A DNA stretch of 64,000 nt from Candidatus Krumholzibacteriota bacterium (GTDB lineage: Bacteria; Krumholzibacteriota; Krumholzibacteriia; Krumholzibacteriales; Krumholzibacteriaceae): the NCBI GenBank assembly GCA_016931295.1, contig JAFGEZ010000047.1, forward strand, positions 49,575 to 113,574, read 5' to 3'. This document shows positions 41,326 to 49,842 of this stretch, piece after piece. The stretch's first letter is position 1, and every line of letters begins with the position of its first letter. The position numbers and the translations under genes are program-made. Below the pieces are notes generated by a model, which was not told the DNA's origin, did no database searches, and saw nothing but the letters and a program-made list of their open reading frames with translations.

Positions 41326-42173
41326 GGCGTTTCGCCCCCCCCCTCGCGGCGCTGCAGTTCGTCGAAGACCGCCTCGGCGTCCCATCCCTCGCCGGAGACC
41401 ACGATGAAGAGCTCCTCGAGCTTGTGCAGATCGGCCATGCTGACCACGCCGATCCGCCGCGAGAGGTTGCCCGGCTCCGTCGACACCTGGAAGACGGTCC
41501 CGACGGGGAAGCCCTCGGGGAACAGGCGGCCGAGACCGCTCGTCAGGAGGGTGTCGCCGGGGGCGACGTCCTCTTCCCGCCCGACGTATTCGAGCCGGAA
41601 GAGGTTCCCCCGCTCCCACTCGAGGATCCCGACCACGCCGCTCCGGTGATCCCGGCAACTCACCGCGATCGCCTTGTTGTTGATCAGCAGGACGCGCGAC
41701 GTGTTCTCGAACGTCTGTGTCACGCGGCCCGCGAGACCGCGATAGCCGACAACCGCCATCCCGGCGCGCGCGCCGTCCGCCTCGCCGCGGTCGACGGTGA
41801 CGGCCTGGTGGAAGCGGCTCGACGAGTGGGCGATGACCTCGCAGGGAAGGAAACGGAAGGGCGATTTCTCGCGGAGCTCGAGCAGGCGGCGGAGACGGTC
41901 GCGTTCGCGTCCCTGGCGGACGAGGCGCTCCCGCTCGTGGTAGAGGCTCGCCGCGAGCTCGCGGAGCCGGCGGTTCTCCGACCGCAGTTCCTCCATCGAG
42001 TCGAAGTACGCCCCGACCCGCACCGCGGGTCCGAGGAGCACCGCCGAGAAGGCCCGGGCCGTTGCCGCCTTGCCCCCGTCGTCGCGCGTCATCAGGAAGA
42101 TCGAGAGCGCGACCGCCACGACGAGCGCCGTCTTGTCGCGATGTCGTTCGAAGAGAAAGAAACGCAGCTGCAT
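41322..42173 (-). CDS. mreC: rod-shape-determining protein MreC
   Basis: This 283-residue protein has an N-terminal membrane helix, a coiled coil ('ELRSENRRLRELAASLYHE') and the MreC beta-barrel domain with 'GMAVVGYRGLAGRV', 'NNKAIAVSCRDH' and 'TLLTSGLGRLFPEGFPVGTV' (part). It links MreB to the periplasmic synthesis machinery. It follows mreB at 2 bp. Confidence 0.94.
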   Translation of the reverse strand: MQLRFFLFERHRDKTALVVAVALSIFLMTRDDGGKAATARAFSAVLLGPAVRVGAYFDSMEELRSENRRLRELAASLYHERERLVRQGRERDRLRRLLELREKSPFRFLPCEVIAHSSSRFHQAVTVDRGEADGARAGMAVVGYRGLAGRVTQTFENTSRVLLINNKAIAVSCRDHRSGVVGILEWERGNLFRLEYVGREEDVAPGDTLLTSGLGRLFPEGFPVGTVFQVSTEPGNLSRRIGVVSMADLHKLEELFIVVSGEGWDAEAVFDELQRREGGGETP

Positions 42174-42175
42174 GC

Positions 42176-43210
42176 CTAGAACCGCGAGTTCTTCATGATG
42201 ATCCGCTCGTACTGGTGCAGGTTCTGGAGAATCCTGCCGCTGCCGAGCACGACGCAGGTGAGCGGATCCTCGACGACGTTGATCGGCAGGTTCGTCTCCT
42301 CCTTGAGGAGCCGGTCGATGCCGCGAAGCAGCGATCCGCCTCCCATCATCACGATTCCCCGGTCGACGATGTCGGCGGCGAGCTCGGGCGGCGTCTGCTC
42401 GAGCGCCGTCTTGACCGCGGCCGTGATCTGGCTGAGCGGCTCTGCGAGGGCCTCGCGGATCTCCACGCTCGATATGCGCAGGGTCTTCGGAATACCGGAG
42501 ACGAGATCCCTGCCCTTGATCTCCATCTCCTCCTCCTGCTTCAGCTTCGTCGCCGAACCGATCACCATCTTGACGTGTTCGGCCGTCTGGTCGCCGATCA
42601 GGAGGTTGTACGCCTTCTTGACGTGCTGGACGATCACCTCGTCCATCTCGTCACCGCCGATGCGGATCGAGATGTCGGTCACGATCCCGTTGAGGGCGAT
42701 GACGGCGATCTCCGTGGTGCCCCCGCCGATGTCGATCACCATGTTCCCCGACGGCTTGTCGACGGGCAGGCCGACGCCGATCGCCGCGGCGATCGGTTCG
42801 GCGACGAGGTAGACCTGGCGGGCGCCCGCGTTCTGGCAGGAATCGGTGACGGCCCGCCGCTCGACCTCGGTGATCCCGCTGGGCACGGAGACCACGATGC
42901 GCGGCCGGATGAAGAAGCGTTTCTTCTGCGACTTCTTGATGAACTCGCGGAGCATGACCTCGGTGATCTCGAAGTCGGCGATCACGCCGTCCTTCATCGG
43001 ACGGATCGCGGTGATATGATCCGGGGTCTTGCCGAGCATCGTCTTGGCCTCGGCCCCGACCGCGTAGACCTTCCTTGTCTTCTGGTCGACGGCGACGACC
43101 GACGGCTCGTTGAGGACGATACCGCTCCCCTTCAGGTAGACGAGCGTGTTCGCCGTCCCGAGATCGATCGCGATGTCGTTCGAGAAATAGTTGGACAGCC
43201 GGTCAAGCAA
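42176..43210 (-). CDS. mreB: actin-like rod-shape protein MreB
   Basis: This 344-residue ATPase opens with 'DIAIDLGTANTLVYLKGSGI' (phosphate 1 motif) and contains 'VIDIGGGTTEIAVIAL' (phosphate 2) and 'MMGGGSLLRGID' (adenosine motif). MreB filaments guide cell-wall growth. The start appears to be TTG at 43210, preceded by AAAGGGG; no ATG or GTG lies between the stop of radC and the conserved N-terminus. Confidence 0.96.
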   Translation of the reverse strand: MLDRLSNYFSNDIAIDLGTANTLVYLKGSGIVLNEPSVVAVDQKTRKVYAVGAEAKTMLGKTPDHITAIRPMKDGVIADFEITEVMLREFIKKSQKKRFFIRPRIVVSVPSGITEVERRAVTDSCQNAGARQVYLVAEPIAAAIGVGLPVDKPSGNMVIDIGGGTTEIAVIALNGIVTDISIRIGGDEMDEVIVQHVKKAYNLLIGDQTAEHVKMVIGSATKLKQEEEMEIKGRDLVSGIPKTLRISSVEIREALAEPLSQITAAVKTALEQTPPELAADIVDRGIVMMGGGSLLRGIDRLLKEETNLPINVVEDPLTCVVLGSGRILQNLHQYERIIMKNSRF

Positions 43211-43227
43211 CGCAATCCCCTTTCACA

Positions 43228-43908
43228 TCACAGGGTCACGAGTCCCCGTTCGCGCATGCTCACGAAATCGGCTCCGCCGATGATGACGTGATCGACGAGG
43301 TCGATCCCCATCAGTTCGCCGCACCGCGCGAAGCGGACGGTGAGATCGGCGTCCTCCCTGCTCGGTTCGGGGTTGCCGGTCGGATGATTGTGCACGAGTA
43401 TGAACCCCGCCGCGCTGGCGGCCACCGCGGCCTTGAACATCTCCCGCGGATGCACGAGAGCCGCGTTCAGGGAGCCGACCGCCACGGTCGCGATCTCGAT
43501 GACGCCGTTTTTCGTGTTGAGCAGGATGGTCTTGAAATGCTCGCGGTCGAGTTCCCTCATCTCGGGGGCCATCAGCATGGCCACGTCCCCGGGCGAGCCG
43601 ACTTTCCTGATCGCCCGCTCCCGCCGGGCGATGACGCACCGCCTGCCCACTTCGAAGGAGGCCTTGAGCCGCAGGGCCCCCGCGATCCCGACACCGTCGA
43701 CGCCCATCAGCTCGCGCAGTCCCGCCCGGCCGAGCGCCGCGATCGAACCGTACCGGTCGACGAGCTCCTGCGCGATCGATCCCCCCGAGCGCCCCCGCTG
43801 ACGCCCGAGAATCAGGGCGACGAGCTCGGTGTCGCCGAGCGCATCGAGCCCCCGGAGGCTCCCCCTGGAGCGTAACGCGTCGAGAGACGTCTCCCCGGAA
43901 CTTTGCAC
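43228..43908 (-). CDS. radC: RadC-family JAB/MPN domain protein
   Basis: This 226-residue protein has a helix-hairpin-helix-like N-terminal part ('LRELMGVDGVGIAGALRLKA') and a C-terminal JAMM/MPN+ domain with the metal site 'HNHPTGNPEPSREDADL' (H-x-H then D) and 'DHVIIG'. The old DNA-repair assignment of RadC is not upheld; function is unknown. The start is GTG at 43908. A candidate promoter lies at 43936-43964. Confidence 0.93.
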   Translation of the reverse strand: MQSSGETSLDALRSRGSLRGLDALGDTELVALILGRQRGRSGGSIAQELVDRYGSIAALGRAGLRELMGVDGVGIAGALRLKASFEVGRRCVIARRERAIRKVGSPGDVAMLMAPEMRELDREHFKTILLNTKNGVIEIATVAVGSLNAALVHPREMFKAAVAASAAGFILVHNHPTGNPEPSREDADLTVRFARCGELMGIDLVDHVIIGGADFVSMRERGLVTL

Positions 43909-43935
43909 ACCGCACCACCCCGCATCTCCGGCCAG

Positions 43936-43964
43936 AAACTAACAGAAGCCTCAACCGGTTTCAA
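43936..43964 (-). promoter_or_regulatory. candidate promoter for radC and the mre operon
   Basis: TTGAAA (43959-43964) and TAGTTT (43936-43941) on the minus strand are 17 bp apart; the -10 box is weak. Transcription would start near 43929. Because radC, mreB, mreC, mreD, mrdA and rodA are packed with gaps under 20 bp, it could serve all. Confidence 0.4.
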
Positions 43965-45219
43965 GATGTTTCGCCTCCGGGCCGGGGCCGAGGACGACGC
44001 AGGTCGTCTCGATCCGCCGCGCCTCCTTAACCGCGAAATCAACCCACGGATCGTCGGGGTACCGGTCGGCGATCCTCCGCAGGCATCGCAGCGCACCGGC
44101 GGGATCTTCATCGCGCCGTTCGAGGAGCCCGGCCATCCTGAGGAGGACGAAGGGGGTCTCCGCCGATCGGGGATACCGCCCGACGAAATTGGCGTACGCC
44201 ATCATCGCGCCCCGGAACCGCAGGGATCGCTCCATGCCGCAGGCGAGGTCGAGGTGGAGTCGCTCGGCCAGGCTGAATCCCTCGATGTGCCGCATCCCCT
44301 CGATGAAGGCGTCCTCCGCTTCCGACCGCTCCCGCCGCCGGAGCGCGGCGCGGATCGCTTCGACGTAGTGGTAGCGGACCGCTCCCGCGTCGCCGCCGCA
44401 GACGGACGCGCGGGCCGCCTCGAGATGGATAACCGGCTCGCCCGGACGCCGTTCGAGGTAATCGGCGAATTCCGCTCGCGCTGCGAACCACTCGGCGCGG
44501 CGGACGTGCCTGCGCGCCTTGACGAGGATCCGCTCCACGCGCGCCTCCCGGGCGGCCCCGAAGAGGACGGCGAGCAGGGCGCCGGCGGCGAAACCGCCCA
44601 CGTGCACGCCGTAGGCGACGCGCAGCCCCCCCTCCCCGAACTGCAGCACCGCCTGGAGGGCCTGTAGACCCGCCCAGACGACGATCGCCACGAAGACGGG
44701 CACCCCGCTGCGCCCCGCGCGGTTCACGCCCTGGAGGGGCATGAACACCCACCAGGCGACGTCGATCCGGCCGTACCAGAACCGGACGAGAAAGGCGCCG
44801 AGGAGCCCCGAGGTCGCGCCCGACGCGCCGACGATCCCGTATTCGAGCATCGCCGGCGAGAAGAGATGGCCGAAAAGGACGTGGGTGTAGGCGCCCGCCA
44901 TGGCCGAGAGGGCGAAGACGAGGACGAACGGGACGGCGCCGAGCCGGTCCTCGACCGCGCGCCCGAAGACCAGGAGGTAAACCATGTTTCCGGCGAGGTG
45001 AAACCAGCCGGCATGGACGAAGAGGTGGGCCACGGCGGTGGCGGGCGACGGATCCAGGGGAATGAAGACGAGGTTGTAGACGTTCCACCACGAGCCGACG
45101 GGGGCGTAACGGGTTACGAGATAGATGATTGTGCAGAAGACGGCGAGGAACCACGTCAGGAACGTCTGTCGACGCCGCTCCACGTCGAGCCCCACGGGGA
45201 TGTAATAGAAAAAGTACAC
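43951..45219 (-). CDS. rhomboid protease fused to a TPR-like C-terminal domain
   Basis: This 422-residue protein has an N-terminal rhomboid domain (about residues 15-225) with catalytic Ser133 in GASG, His206 in 'YGVHVGGF', and His69, His74, Asn78 in 'HAGWFHLAGNM'. The C-terminal 200 residues are soluble, helical and TPR-like ('AEWFAARAEFADYLERRPGEP', 'GAMMAYANFVGRYPRSAETP'), suggesting protein binding. GTG at 45219 has an AAGGAG ribosome site. This is the second rhomboid in the window and differs from the one at 27659-28477. Confidence 0.86.
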   Translation of the reverse strand: MYFFYYIPVGLDVERRRQTFLTWFLAVFCTIIYLVTRYAPVGSWWNVYNLVFIPLDPSPATAVAHLFVHAGWFHLAGNMVYLLVFGRAVEDRLGAVPFVLVFALSAMAGAYTHVLFGHLFSPAMLEYGIVGASGATSGLLGAFLVRFWYGRIDVAWWVFMPLQGVNRAGRSGVPVFVAIVVWAGLQALQAVLQFGEGGLRVAYGVHVGGFAAGALLAVLFGAAREARVERILVKARRHVRRAEWFAARAEFADYLERRPGEPVIHLEAARASVCGGDAGAVRYHYVEAIRAALRRRERSEAEDAFIEGMRHIEGFSLAERLHLDLACGMERSLRFRGAMMAYANFVGRYPRSAETPFVLLRMAGLLERRDEDPAGALRCLRRIADRYPDDPWVDFAVKEARRIETTCVVLGPGPEAKHLETG

Positions 45220-45287
45220 GGTGCTCCTTGCCGTCCAAACGGAGCACATTGGTGCAAGGGGCGGGCCAGCGGCGACCGCGAAAGACG

Positions 45288-45320
45288 AAAAAGGCGGGGG
45301 GCCGCGATCGGCCCCCCGCC
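45288..45320 (-). terminator. intrinsic terminator after the outer-membrane protein gene
   Basis: A 12-bp perfect GC-rich stem (45293-45304 with 45309-45320, loop ATCG) is followed by five T on the minus strand. It lies 27 bp past the stop of the gene at 45347-46624. Confidence 0.9.
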
Positions 45321-45346
45321 CGCAGGTCGGATATCGTCGCCGTACC

Positions 45347-46624
45347 CTAGAAGTGGTACTTGGCGGAGATCATCCATACGGGAGTCTCCTCGTCCTCGTA
45401 GGGACGGAACCCGGTGAGCCAGTAGCCCATCGAGAAGGGGACTTCCTTGTTGAGCACGCAGTCGACGTCGAAATCGCCCACGTGGAAGCCGAGACCGAGG
45501 TACCACTCGAAGGGCGCCCAGGTCATCGTCTCGGTGTATTCGTCGCTTCCCTCGGAACCGGTGAGCTCGTACTTCTCCAGGGACTTCGAGCAGCCGGTCC
45601 GGAAGGTCATCCAGTCCCTGACGTCGCTCTCGAGAGCCATCAGGAAGCGGGGCATCGTGGTGATGGAGCCCTCGAAGGAGTAGTCGCCGAGGCAGTCGGA
45701 GGGCTCGCCCTTCATGTACTTGAAGGGCTCGATGGCGAAGACGATCAGGTTGTCGTCGTTCACCATGATGTTGGCGCCGACGCCGAAGTCGAACATCATG
45801 CCCTTGGAGCCGTAGCACTCGTCGTCATCGTAGAAGTCGGCGCTGTCGGCCTGCAGGCTGAAGTCGAACATCTTGTAGCTGAAGTAGGGAACGAGGGTGA
45901 TCGTTTCGCTCTTCTCGTAGAAGAGACGGCCGCGGAAGCCGAGGGCCATGTTGGCGTCCTCGGTGATCTCGCCGTAGGACGTCTCGCTGTCGAGATACGA
46001 ACCCATCGACACGTCGAAGGCGAGGTCGGCGTACATGTCGTCGCCGATGTCGAAGCGGGCGCCCACGCCGATCGTCGTGTAGGCCATCTTCTCCTCGTCC
46101 TCGCCGTCAGTCCACTCTTCCTTGTACATCTGGTCGGCGCGCGCGAAGTACAGGCCGAAGCTCATGCCGTCCATCGCGTAGCCGTACATGACGTTCCACT
46201 TCTCCCAGAGCCAGTCGCTGAAGAGGTAGGCACCGCTCCAGGGCGCGTACATGTCGTAGTACGAGCTGAAGGGGTTGATGCCGAATGCGCCCTCCTGGAA
46301 GAACATGGCGAGCGTTCCGTAATGGCCGTCCTCGCCCAGGGCGTAGGTGAGGCCGTAGGTCCCGCGGACCCAGTCGCCGTAGTCGCCCTCGCCGTTGTCG
46401 CTCATCCAGTAGTCGCCCCAGACCATGTCGTCGTTCTGGAGCTCGATGAGCACGAGGTTGGAATAGGAAGGCAGCGTCGCGTACCACGAAAAGATGTTCG
46501 CGTCGTCCTCGATGTAGTTGCCCACGTCGCCCATGGCGCGCAGGCGGGACTGCGTCGCCATCGCCGGCGCCGCAAGCGCGGCCGTGATCGTCACGGCCAG
46601 GATCAGAGTCAGAAGCTTCTTCAT
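45347..46624 (-). CDS. outer-membrane beta-barrel protein, unknown function
   Basis: This 425-residue protein has a signal peptide (MKKLLTLILAVTITAALAAPAMA). The mature part alternates aromatic/hydrophobic and polar residues with many Tyr, Trp, Met and acidic residues and ends in aromatic Phe ('AKYHF'), as outer-membrane barrels do. I do not recognise a family. Its codon use is less GC-rich at third positions than its neighbours and its ribosome site is strong (AGGAGG), consistent with high expression. It stands alone between its own promoter and a strong terminator. Confidence 0.75.
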   Translation of the reverse strand: MKKLLTLILAVTITAALAAPAMATQSRLRAMGDVGNYIEDDANIFSWYATLPSYSNLVLIELQNDDMVWGDYWMSDNGEGDYGDWVRGTYGLTYALGEDGHYGTLAMFFQEGAFGINPFSSYYDMYAPWSGAYLFSDWLWEKWNVMYGYAMDGMSFGLYFARADQMYKEEWTDGEDEEKMAYTTIGVGARFDIGDDMYADLAFDVSMGSYLDSETSYGEITEDANMALGFRGRLFYEKSETITLVPYFSYKMFDFSLQADSADFYDDDECYGSKGMMFDFGVGANIMVNDDNLIVFAIEPFKYMKGEPSDCLGDYSFEGSITTMPRFLMALESDVRDWMTFRTGCSKSLEKYELTGSEGSDEYTETMTWAPFEWYLGLGFHVGDFDVDCVLNKEVPFSMGYWLTGFRPYEDEETPVWMISAKYHF

Positions 46625-46689
46625 GATAACCTCCTGTCAGTCGTCTTCCATTCGGGGAAGAACCCTTCCAGGTTGCAGAGTCTATATCA

Positions 46690-46703
46690 CCGCACGAGTG
46701 CGG
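46690..46703. repeat. 14-bp perfect palindrome in the leader
   Basis: CCGCACGAGTGCGG reads the same on both strands. It lies 66-79 bp before the barrel-protein ATG and could form an RNA hairpin or bind a dimeric regulator. Confidence 0.5.
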
Positions 46704-46897
46704 ATACTTCCCGATAGCACTTTTTTTTCGGTGCGCCTTCCGGCGCCGTGTCGTCTGTTGCCGGCTCCTCCCTTCTCCTGTTCTTCCCGGTGTGTGGCTC
46801 CTGCGAACGTCGCCGCAGAACCGCTTCCGTCCCCTGGCCGTTCGAGGAAACCCCCTTTCAGATGCTCGAACGACAGTGCCTGATTTATTTGGGCGAA

Positions 46898-46926
46898 AAA
46901 TTAACTGAGCCGGAAAGGCCTGTCAA
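46898..46926 (-). promoter_or_regulatory. strong sigma-70 promoter for the outer-membrane protein gene
   Basis: A perfect TTGACA (46921-46926) and TAATTT (46898-46903) are 17 bp apart on the minus strand, starting 12 bp after the stop of the YkfC-like gene. Transcription would start near 46890. Confidence 0.75.
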
Positions 46927-46937
46927 CACTTTTTTTA

Positions 46938-48044
46938 CTATTTCCGGTGCGTCGGGTCCCGCCGCGGCCCGGTATCCTCCGCATTTCCCGCCTGCCGATC
47001 GAGCGCCGGCAGGACACCGGCGTGCAGCAAGCTTCCCGCCAGTTTCGCCTCGAGGAGGGGATCCTCCGGCAGGAGACCGTTGACCCGGACGTCGCCGTAG
47101 GCGTGGATGAACCGCCCTCCGCCGAGGTACACGGCCACGTGGCTCACCGTTTCGCCCTCGCCGAAGAAGAGGAGATCGGCCGGGCGCGCATCCTCGAGCC
47201 GGTCGCGGGAAATCGGCCGGACTGCGGCCGCCTGCCGGTCGGAATCCCGCGGAAGCTCGATGCCCTCGAGACGGCAGACGCGCAAAACGAACCCGGAGCA
47301 GTCGAATCCCTTCGCCGACGTCCCCCCCCACAGGTAGGGGATGCCGGTGAATCGCGCGGCCCGCGCGACGATCCCCTCGCGCGACGGCGGGTTCGCCGGC
47401 GCTTCCTCGAGATCCGCCTCGCCGACGAATCCCCGCTTGCCCCCGGGGATCTCGACCTCCCGCCAACCCTCCCGCGAGGCCACGGGCACGACCGCCGAAC
47501 CGGCGGTGATGTCGGCGACGGGCAGGCTCCCCGCGACCGGTTCGGCGAGGACGTAGGCGACCGGCGCGGCGATCCGCATCGCCGCCCGCCGGCGCCAGTC
47601 GGCGAGCAGGTCGACCGTTGTCTCGGCGACGGACCAGGACCGCACCCATCCGTGGTAACCCCCCTGCAGGACGACGAGATGCCAGTCGTCGCGCTCGACG
47701 ATCGGCACGAGTTCCTCGCCCATGATCGCCTGGGTGAGGAGCTCGGCCGCGTGGGTCGGCTCGCGCCGGATATCGGCCACGCTCGAGGTCACCTGGAGCC
47801 GGCGGGGGGTGTCGCCGAGCAGCAGCAGCCGCACCGGAACGTTTCCCGGACGCCAACCGGGGCCGCCCGCTTCCCCGCCCCCGAGTTCGCGGACCGCCTC
47901 GGCGACCGCCGGGACGCTCACCGAGACGACGATCTCCCCGTCCGGGGAGACCTCGATCGACGACCAGCTGAAACGCCAGTCGAGGCCCAGCCGCTTCTCC
48001 GTCTCCCGGATGCAGGCCGAGATCAGCGCCACCGTCTCATTCAT
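46938..48044 (-). CDS. YkfC-like NlpC/P60 murein-peptide endopeptidase
   Basis: This 368-residue protein has SH3b-like domains at about residues 80-145 and 155-212 and an NlpC/P60 domain at about 225-340. The catalytic triad is Cys249 ('FDCSGF'), His302 ('SHVAVYLG') and His314 ('FIHAYG'). No signal peptide is present, so it should act in the cytoplasm, as B. subtilis/B. cereus YkfC does when it cuts gamma-D-Glu-L-diamino acid bonds of imported murein peptides. The operon supports this: its ATG overlaps the OppC-type gene and the peptide-uptake genes come first. The N-terminal 80 residues are not recognised. Confidence 0.85.
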   Translation of the reverse strand: MNETVALISACIRETEKRLGLDWRFSWSSIEVSPDGEIVVSVSVPAVAEAVRELGGGEAGGPGWRPGNVPVRLLLLGDTPRRLQVTSSVADIRREPTHAAELLTQAIMGEELVPIVERDDWHLVVLQGGYHGWVRSWSVAETTVDLLADWRRRAAMRIAAPVAYVLAEPVAGSLPVADITAGSAVVPVASREGWREVEIPGGKRGFVGEADLEEAPANPPSREGIVARAARFTGIPYLWGGTSAKGFDCSGFVLRVCRLEGIELPRDSDRQAAAVRPISRDRLEDARPADLLFFGEGETVSHVAVYLGGGRFIHAYGDVRVNGLLPEDPLLEAKLAGSLLHAGVLPALDRQAGNAEDTGPRRDPTHRK

Positions 48045-48910
48045 CGATCGACTCCTTTCGCGGCGGCCGCCCGCTTCCCGCCCCGGGGATCGAGCGCGTC
48101 GCGCAGCCCGTCCCCGACGAGATTGAATGAGCAGACGGTGAGGGTGAGGACGAGTCCGGGGAAGAAGGTCAGCCAGGGCGCCGCGCGCATGAAGACGATC
48201 CCGCCGGAGACCATGCGCCCCCAGCTCGGCGCGGGAGGCTGGACGCCGAGCCCGAGAAAGCTGAGGCTCGATTCGGCCATGATCGTCATGCCCAGCCCGA
48301 GCGTGTACACCACGATGACCGGCGAGAGGCACTGCGGCAGAATGTGCCGCCTGACGAGCGAAAGATGCCCGGCGCCCGCGAGCCGCGCCGCCTGCACGTA
48401 TTCGCGGTTCTTCACGGAGAGGACCTGCGCGCGGACGAGCCGCGCGGTCGCCGCCCAGCCCACGACGCCGAGCGTGAGGGTCAGCGAGAGGAACCCCGGC
48501 GCGACGACCGCCATGACGGCGATGAGCAGGAGCAGCGTCGGGAAGGCGAAGGTGATGTCGGCGAGGCGCATGATGACCGTCTCCGTCCGGCCGCCGACGT
48601 ACCCGGCGAGCACGCCGAAGAACAGCCCGAGGAAAACCGATACCGTCCGGGCGACGAAGCCGACGCCGATCGAGAGCCGCGCCCCGAGCAGGACGCGGGC
48701 GAGGACGTCCCGGCCGAAGGGATCGGTCCCGAAGGGGTGGGCCGCCGAGGGGGGACGCAGGGCGGCGTCGAGATCGATCTCGCCGCCCCCGCCGGCGATC
48801 CGTCCGGCGAAGATTGCGCCGAGCAGGACGACCGCCAGAAGACACAGCCCCGCGACGGCGGCGGGACGCCGGCGGAACCTGCGGGACAGCCCCGCCTGCT
48901 CGCCCGTCAC
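48041..48910 (-). CDS. ABC transporter permease, OppC/DppC type (transporter 2)
   Basis: This 289-residue permease has the OppC motif 'HPFGTDPFGRDVLARVL' and EAA loop 'REYVQAARLAGAGHLSLVRRH' (part). The GTG start at 48910 overlaps the OppB stop; the end overlaps the YkfC-like gene start. It likely imports murein-derived or other peptides. Confidence 0.88.
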   Translation of the reverse strand: MTGEQAGLSRRFRRRPAAVAGLCLLAVVLLGAIFAGRIAGGGGEIDLDAALRPPSAAHPFGTDPFGRDVLARVLLGARLSIGVGFVARTVSVFLGLFFGVLAGYVGGRTETVIMRLADITFAFPTLLLLIAVMAVVAPGFLSLTLTLGVVGWAATARLVRAQVLSVKNREYVQAARLAGAGHLSLVRRHILPQCLSPVIVVYTLGLGMTIMAESSLSFLGLGVQPPAPSWGRMVSGGIVFMRAAPWLTFFPGLVLTLTVCSFNLVGDGLRDALDPRGGKRAAAAKGVDR

Positions 48911-49842
48911 GATCCTCCCCCCTCTCGCGTCCGCGGATCGATCAGGCGGTAGCTCACGTCGACGAGGAGATTGACGAAAACGAAGACGACCGCCATGAAG
49001 AGCACCGCGCCCTGGATGACGGGAAAATCGCGTTTCATGATCGCCTGGACGACGTAGCGCCCGAGGCCGGGCCAGCCGAAGATCGATTCGGTGAGGACCG
49101 ACCCCCCGAGGTAGCTGCCGAAATCCGTGCCGACGATCGTCACGACCGGCACGAGGGCATTCCGGAGGACGTGCTTGAGCAGAACGAGCCGATCGCCCAT
49201 CCCCTTGGCGCGGGCCGTCCGGACGAATTCGGCGTCGATGGCGTCGAGGACGCCCGCCCGCGTGACACGGGCGATCGTCGCCATCGAGGCGAAGGAGAGC
49301 GTGAGCGCGGGAAGGACGAGGTGGCGGAGCGATCCGCCGCCGTATCCCGACGGGGGCAGGAGAGACAGCCTGATCGCGAAGACGTTGATCAGCAGCAGCC
49401 CGAGCCAGAAGACGGGGATCGACACCCCCACGAGCGATCCGCCCATGAGCAGCCGGCCGAGCAGCGGGGCCCGCCCCCACGCGGCGACGACGCCGATCGC
49501 CGTCCCGGCGATCACGGCGAGGGCCGTCGCGCTCGCCGCGAGCGCGAGGGTGCGCGGGAACCGCTCGCGGATCGCGTCGGCGACGGGCCGCCTGGTCACG
49601 TAGGACTCGCCGAGATCGAAACGCGCGAGGCGGCCGAGGTAGGTGCCGAACCTGACGACGAGTGGCCGGTCGAGACCGAGGTCGCGACGCATCTCCCCGA
49701 TCGTCTCCTCGTCGTACCGCTCCCCCGCGATCGCCAGCACCGGGTCGCCCGGCACGACGTACAGGAGCAGGAAGGTGACGGTGACGACGCCGAAGAGAAC
49801 GGGCACGAGGTGCAGCAGGCGCCTGCCGAGATAGGCGATCAC
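48907..49842 (-). CDS. ABC transporter permease, OppB/DppB type (transporter 2)
   Basis: This 311-residue permease has the OppB features 'VIAYLGRRLLHLVPVLFGVV' (part), 'LGLDRPLVVRFGTYL' and EAA loop 'AEFVRTARAKGMGDRLVLLKH' (part). GTG at 49842 overlaps the binding-lipoprotein stop. With the OppC-type partner it forms the channel; no ATPase gene is adjacent. Confidence 0.88.
   Translation of the reverse strand: MIAYLGRRLLHLVPVLFGVVTVTFLLLYVVPGDPVLAIAGERYDEETIGEMRRDLGLDRPLVVRFGTYLGRLARFDLGESYVTRRPVADAIRERFPRTLALAASATALAVIAGTAIGVVAAWGRAPLLGRLLMGGSLVGVSIPVFWLGLLLINVFAIRLSLLPPSGYGGGSLRHLVLPALTLSFASMATIARVTRAGVLDAIDAEFVRTARAKGMGDRLVLLKHVLRNALVPVVTIVGTDFGSYLGGSVLTESIFGWPGLGRYVVQAIMKRDFPVIQGAVLFMAVVFVFVNLLVDVSYRLIDPRTREGGGS

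Larger units (their letters stand above)
46625..46937. other. long 5' leader of the outer-membrane protein gene
   Basis: This 313-bp gap holds the promoter at 46898-46926 and a leader of about 266 nt before the barrel gene. A perfect palindrome CCGCACGAGTGCGG lies at 46690-46703. No known riboswitch or small coding frame with a ribosome site was recognised. Confidence 0.5.

Noticed and set aside
46700-46735. T-run on the plus strand resembling a terminator
   Set aside because: No stable stem precedes it and no plus-strand gene ends there; it lies in the leader of the barrel gene.
46741-46890. Possible cyclic-di-GMP or cobalamin riboswitch in the long leader
   Set aside because: The conserved core sequences of these riboswitches were not found when compared by eye.
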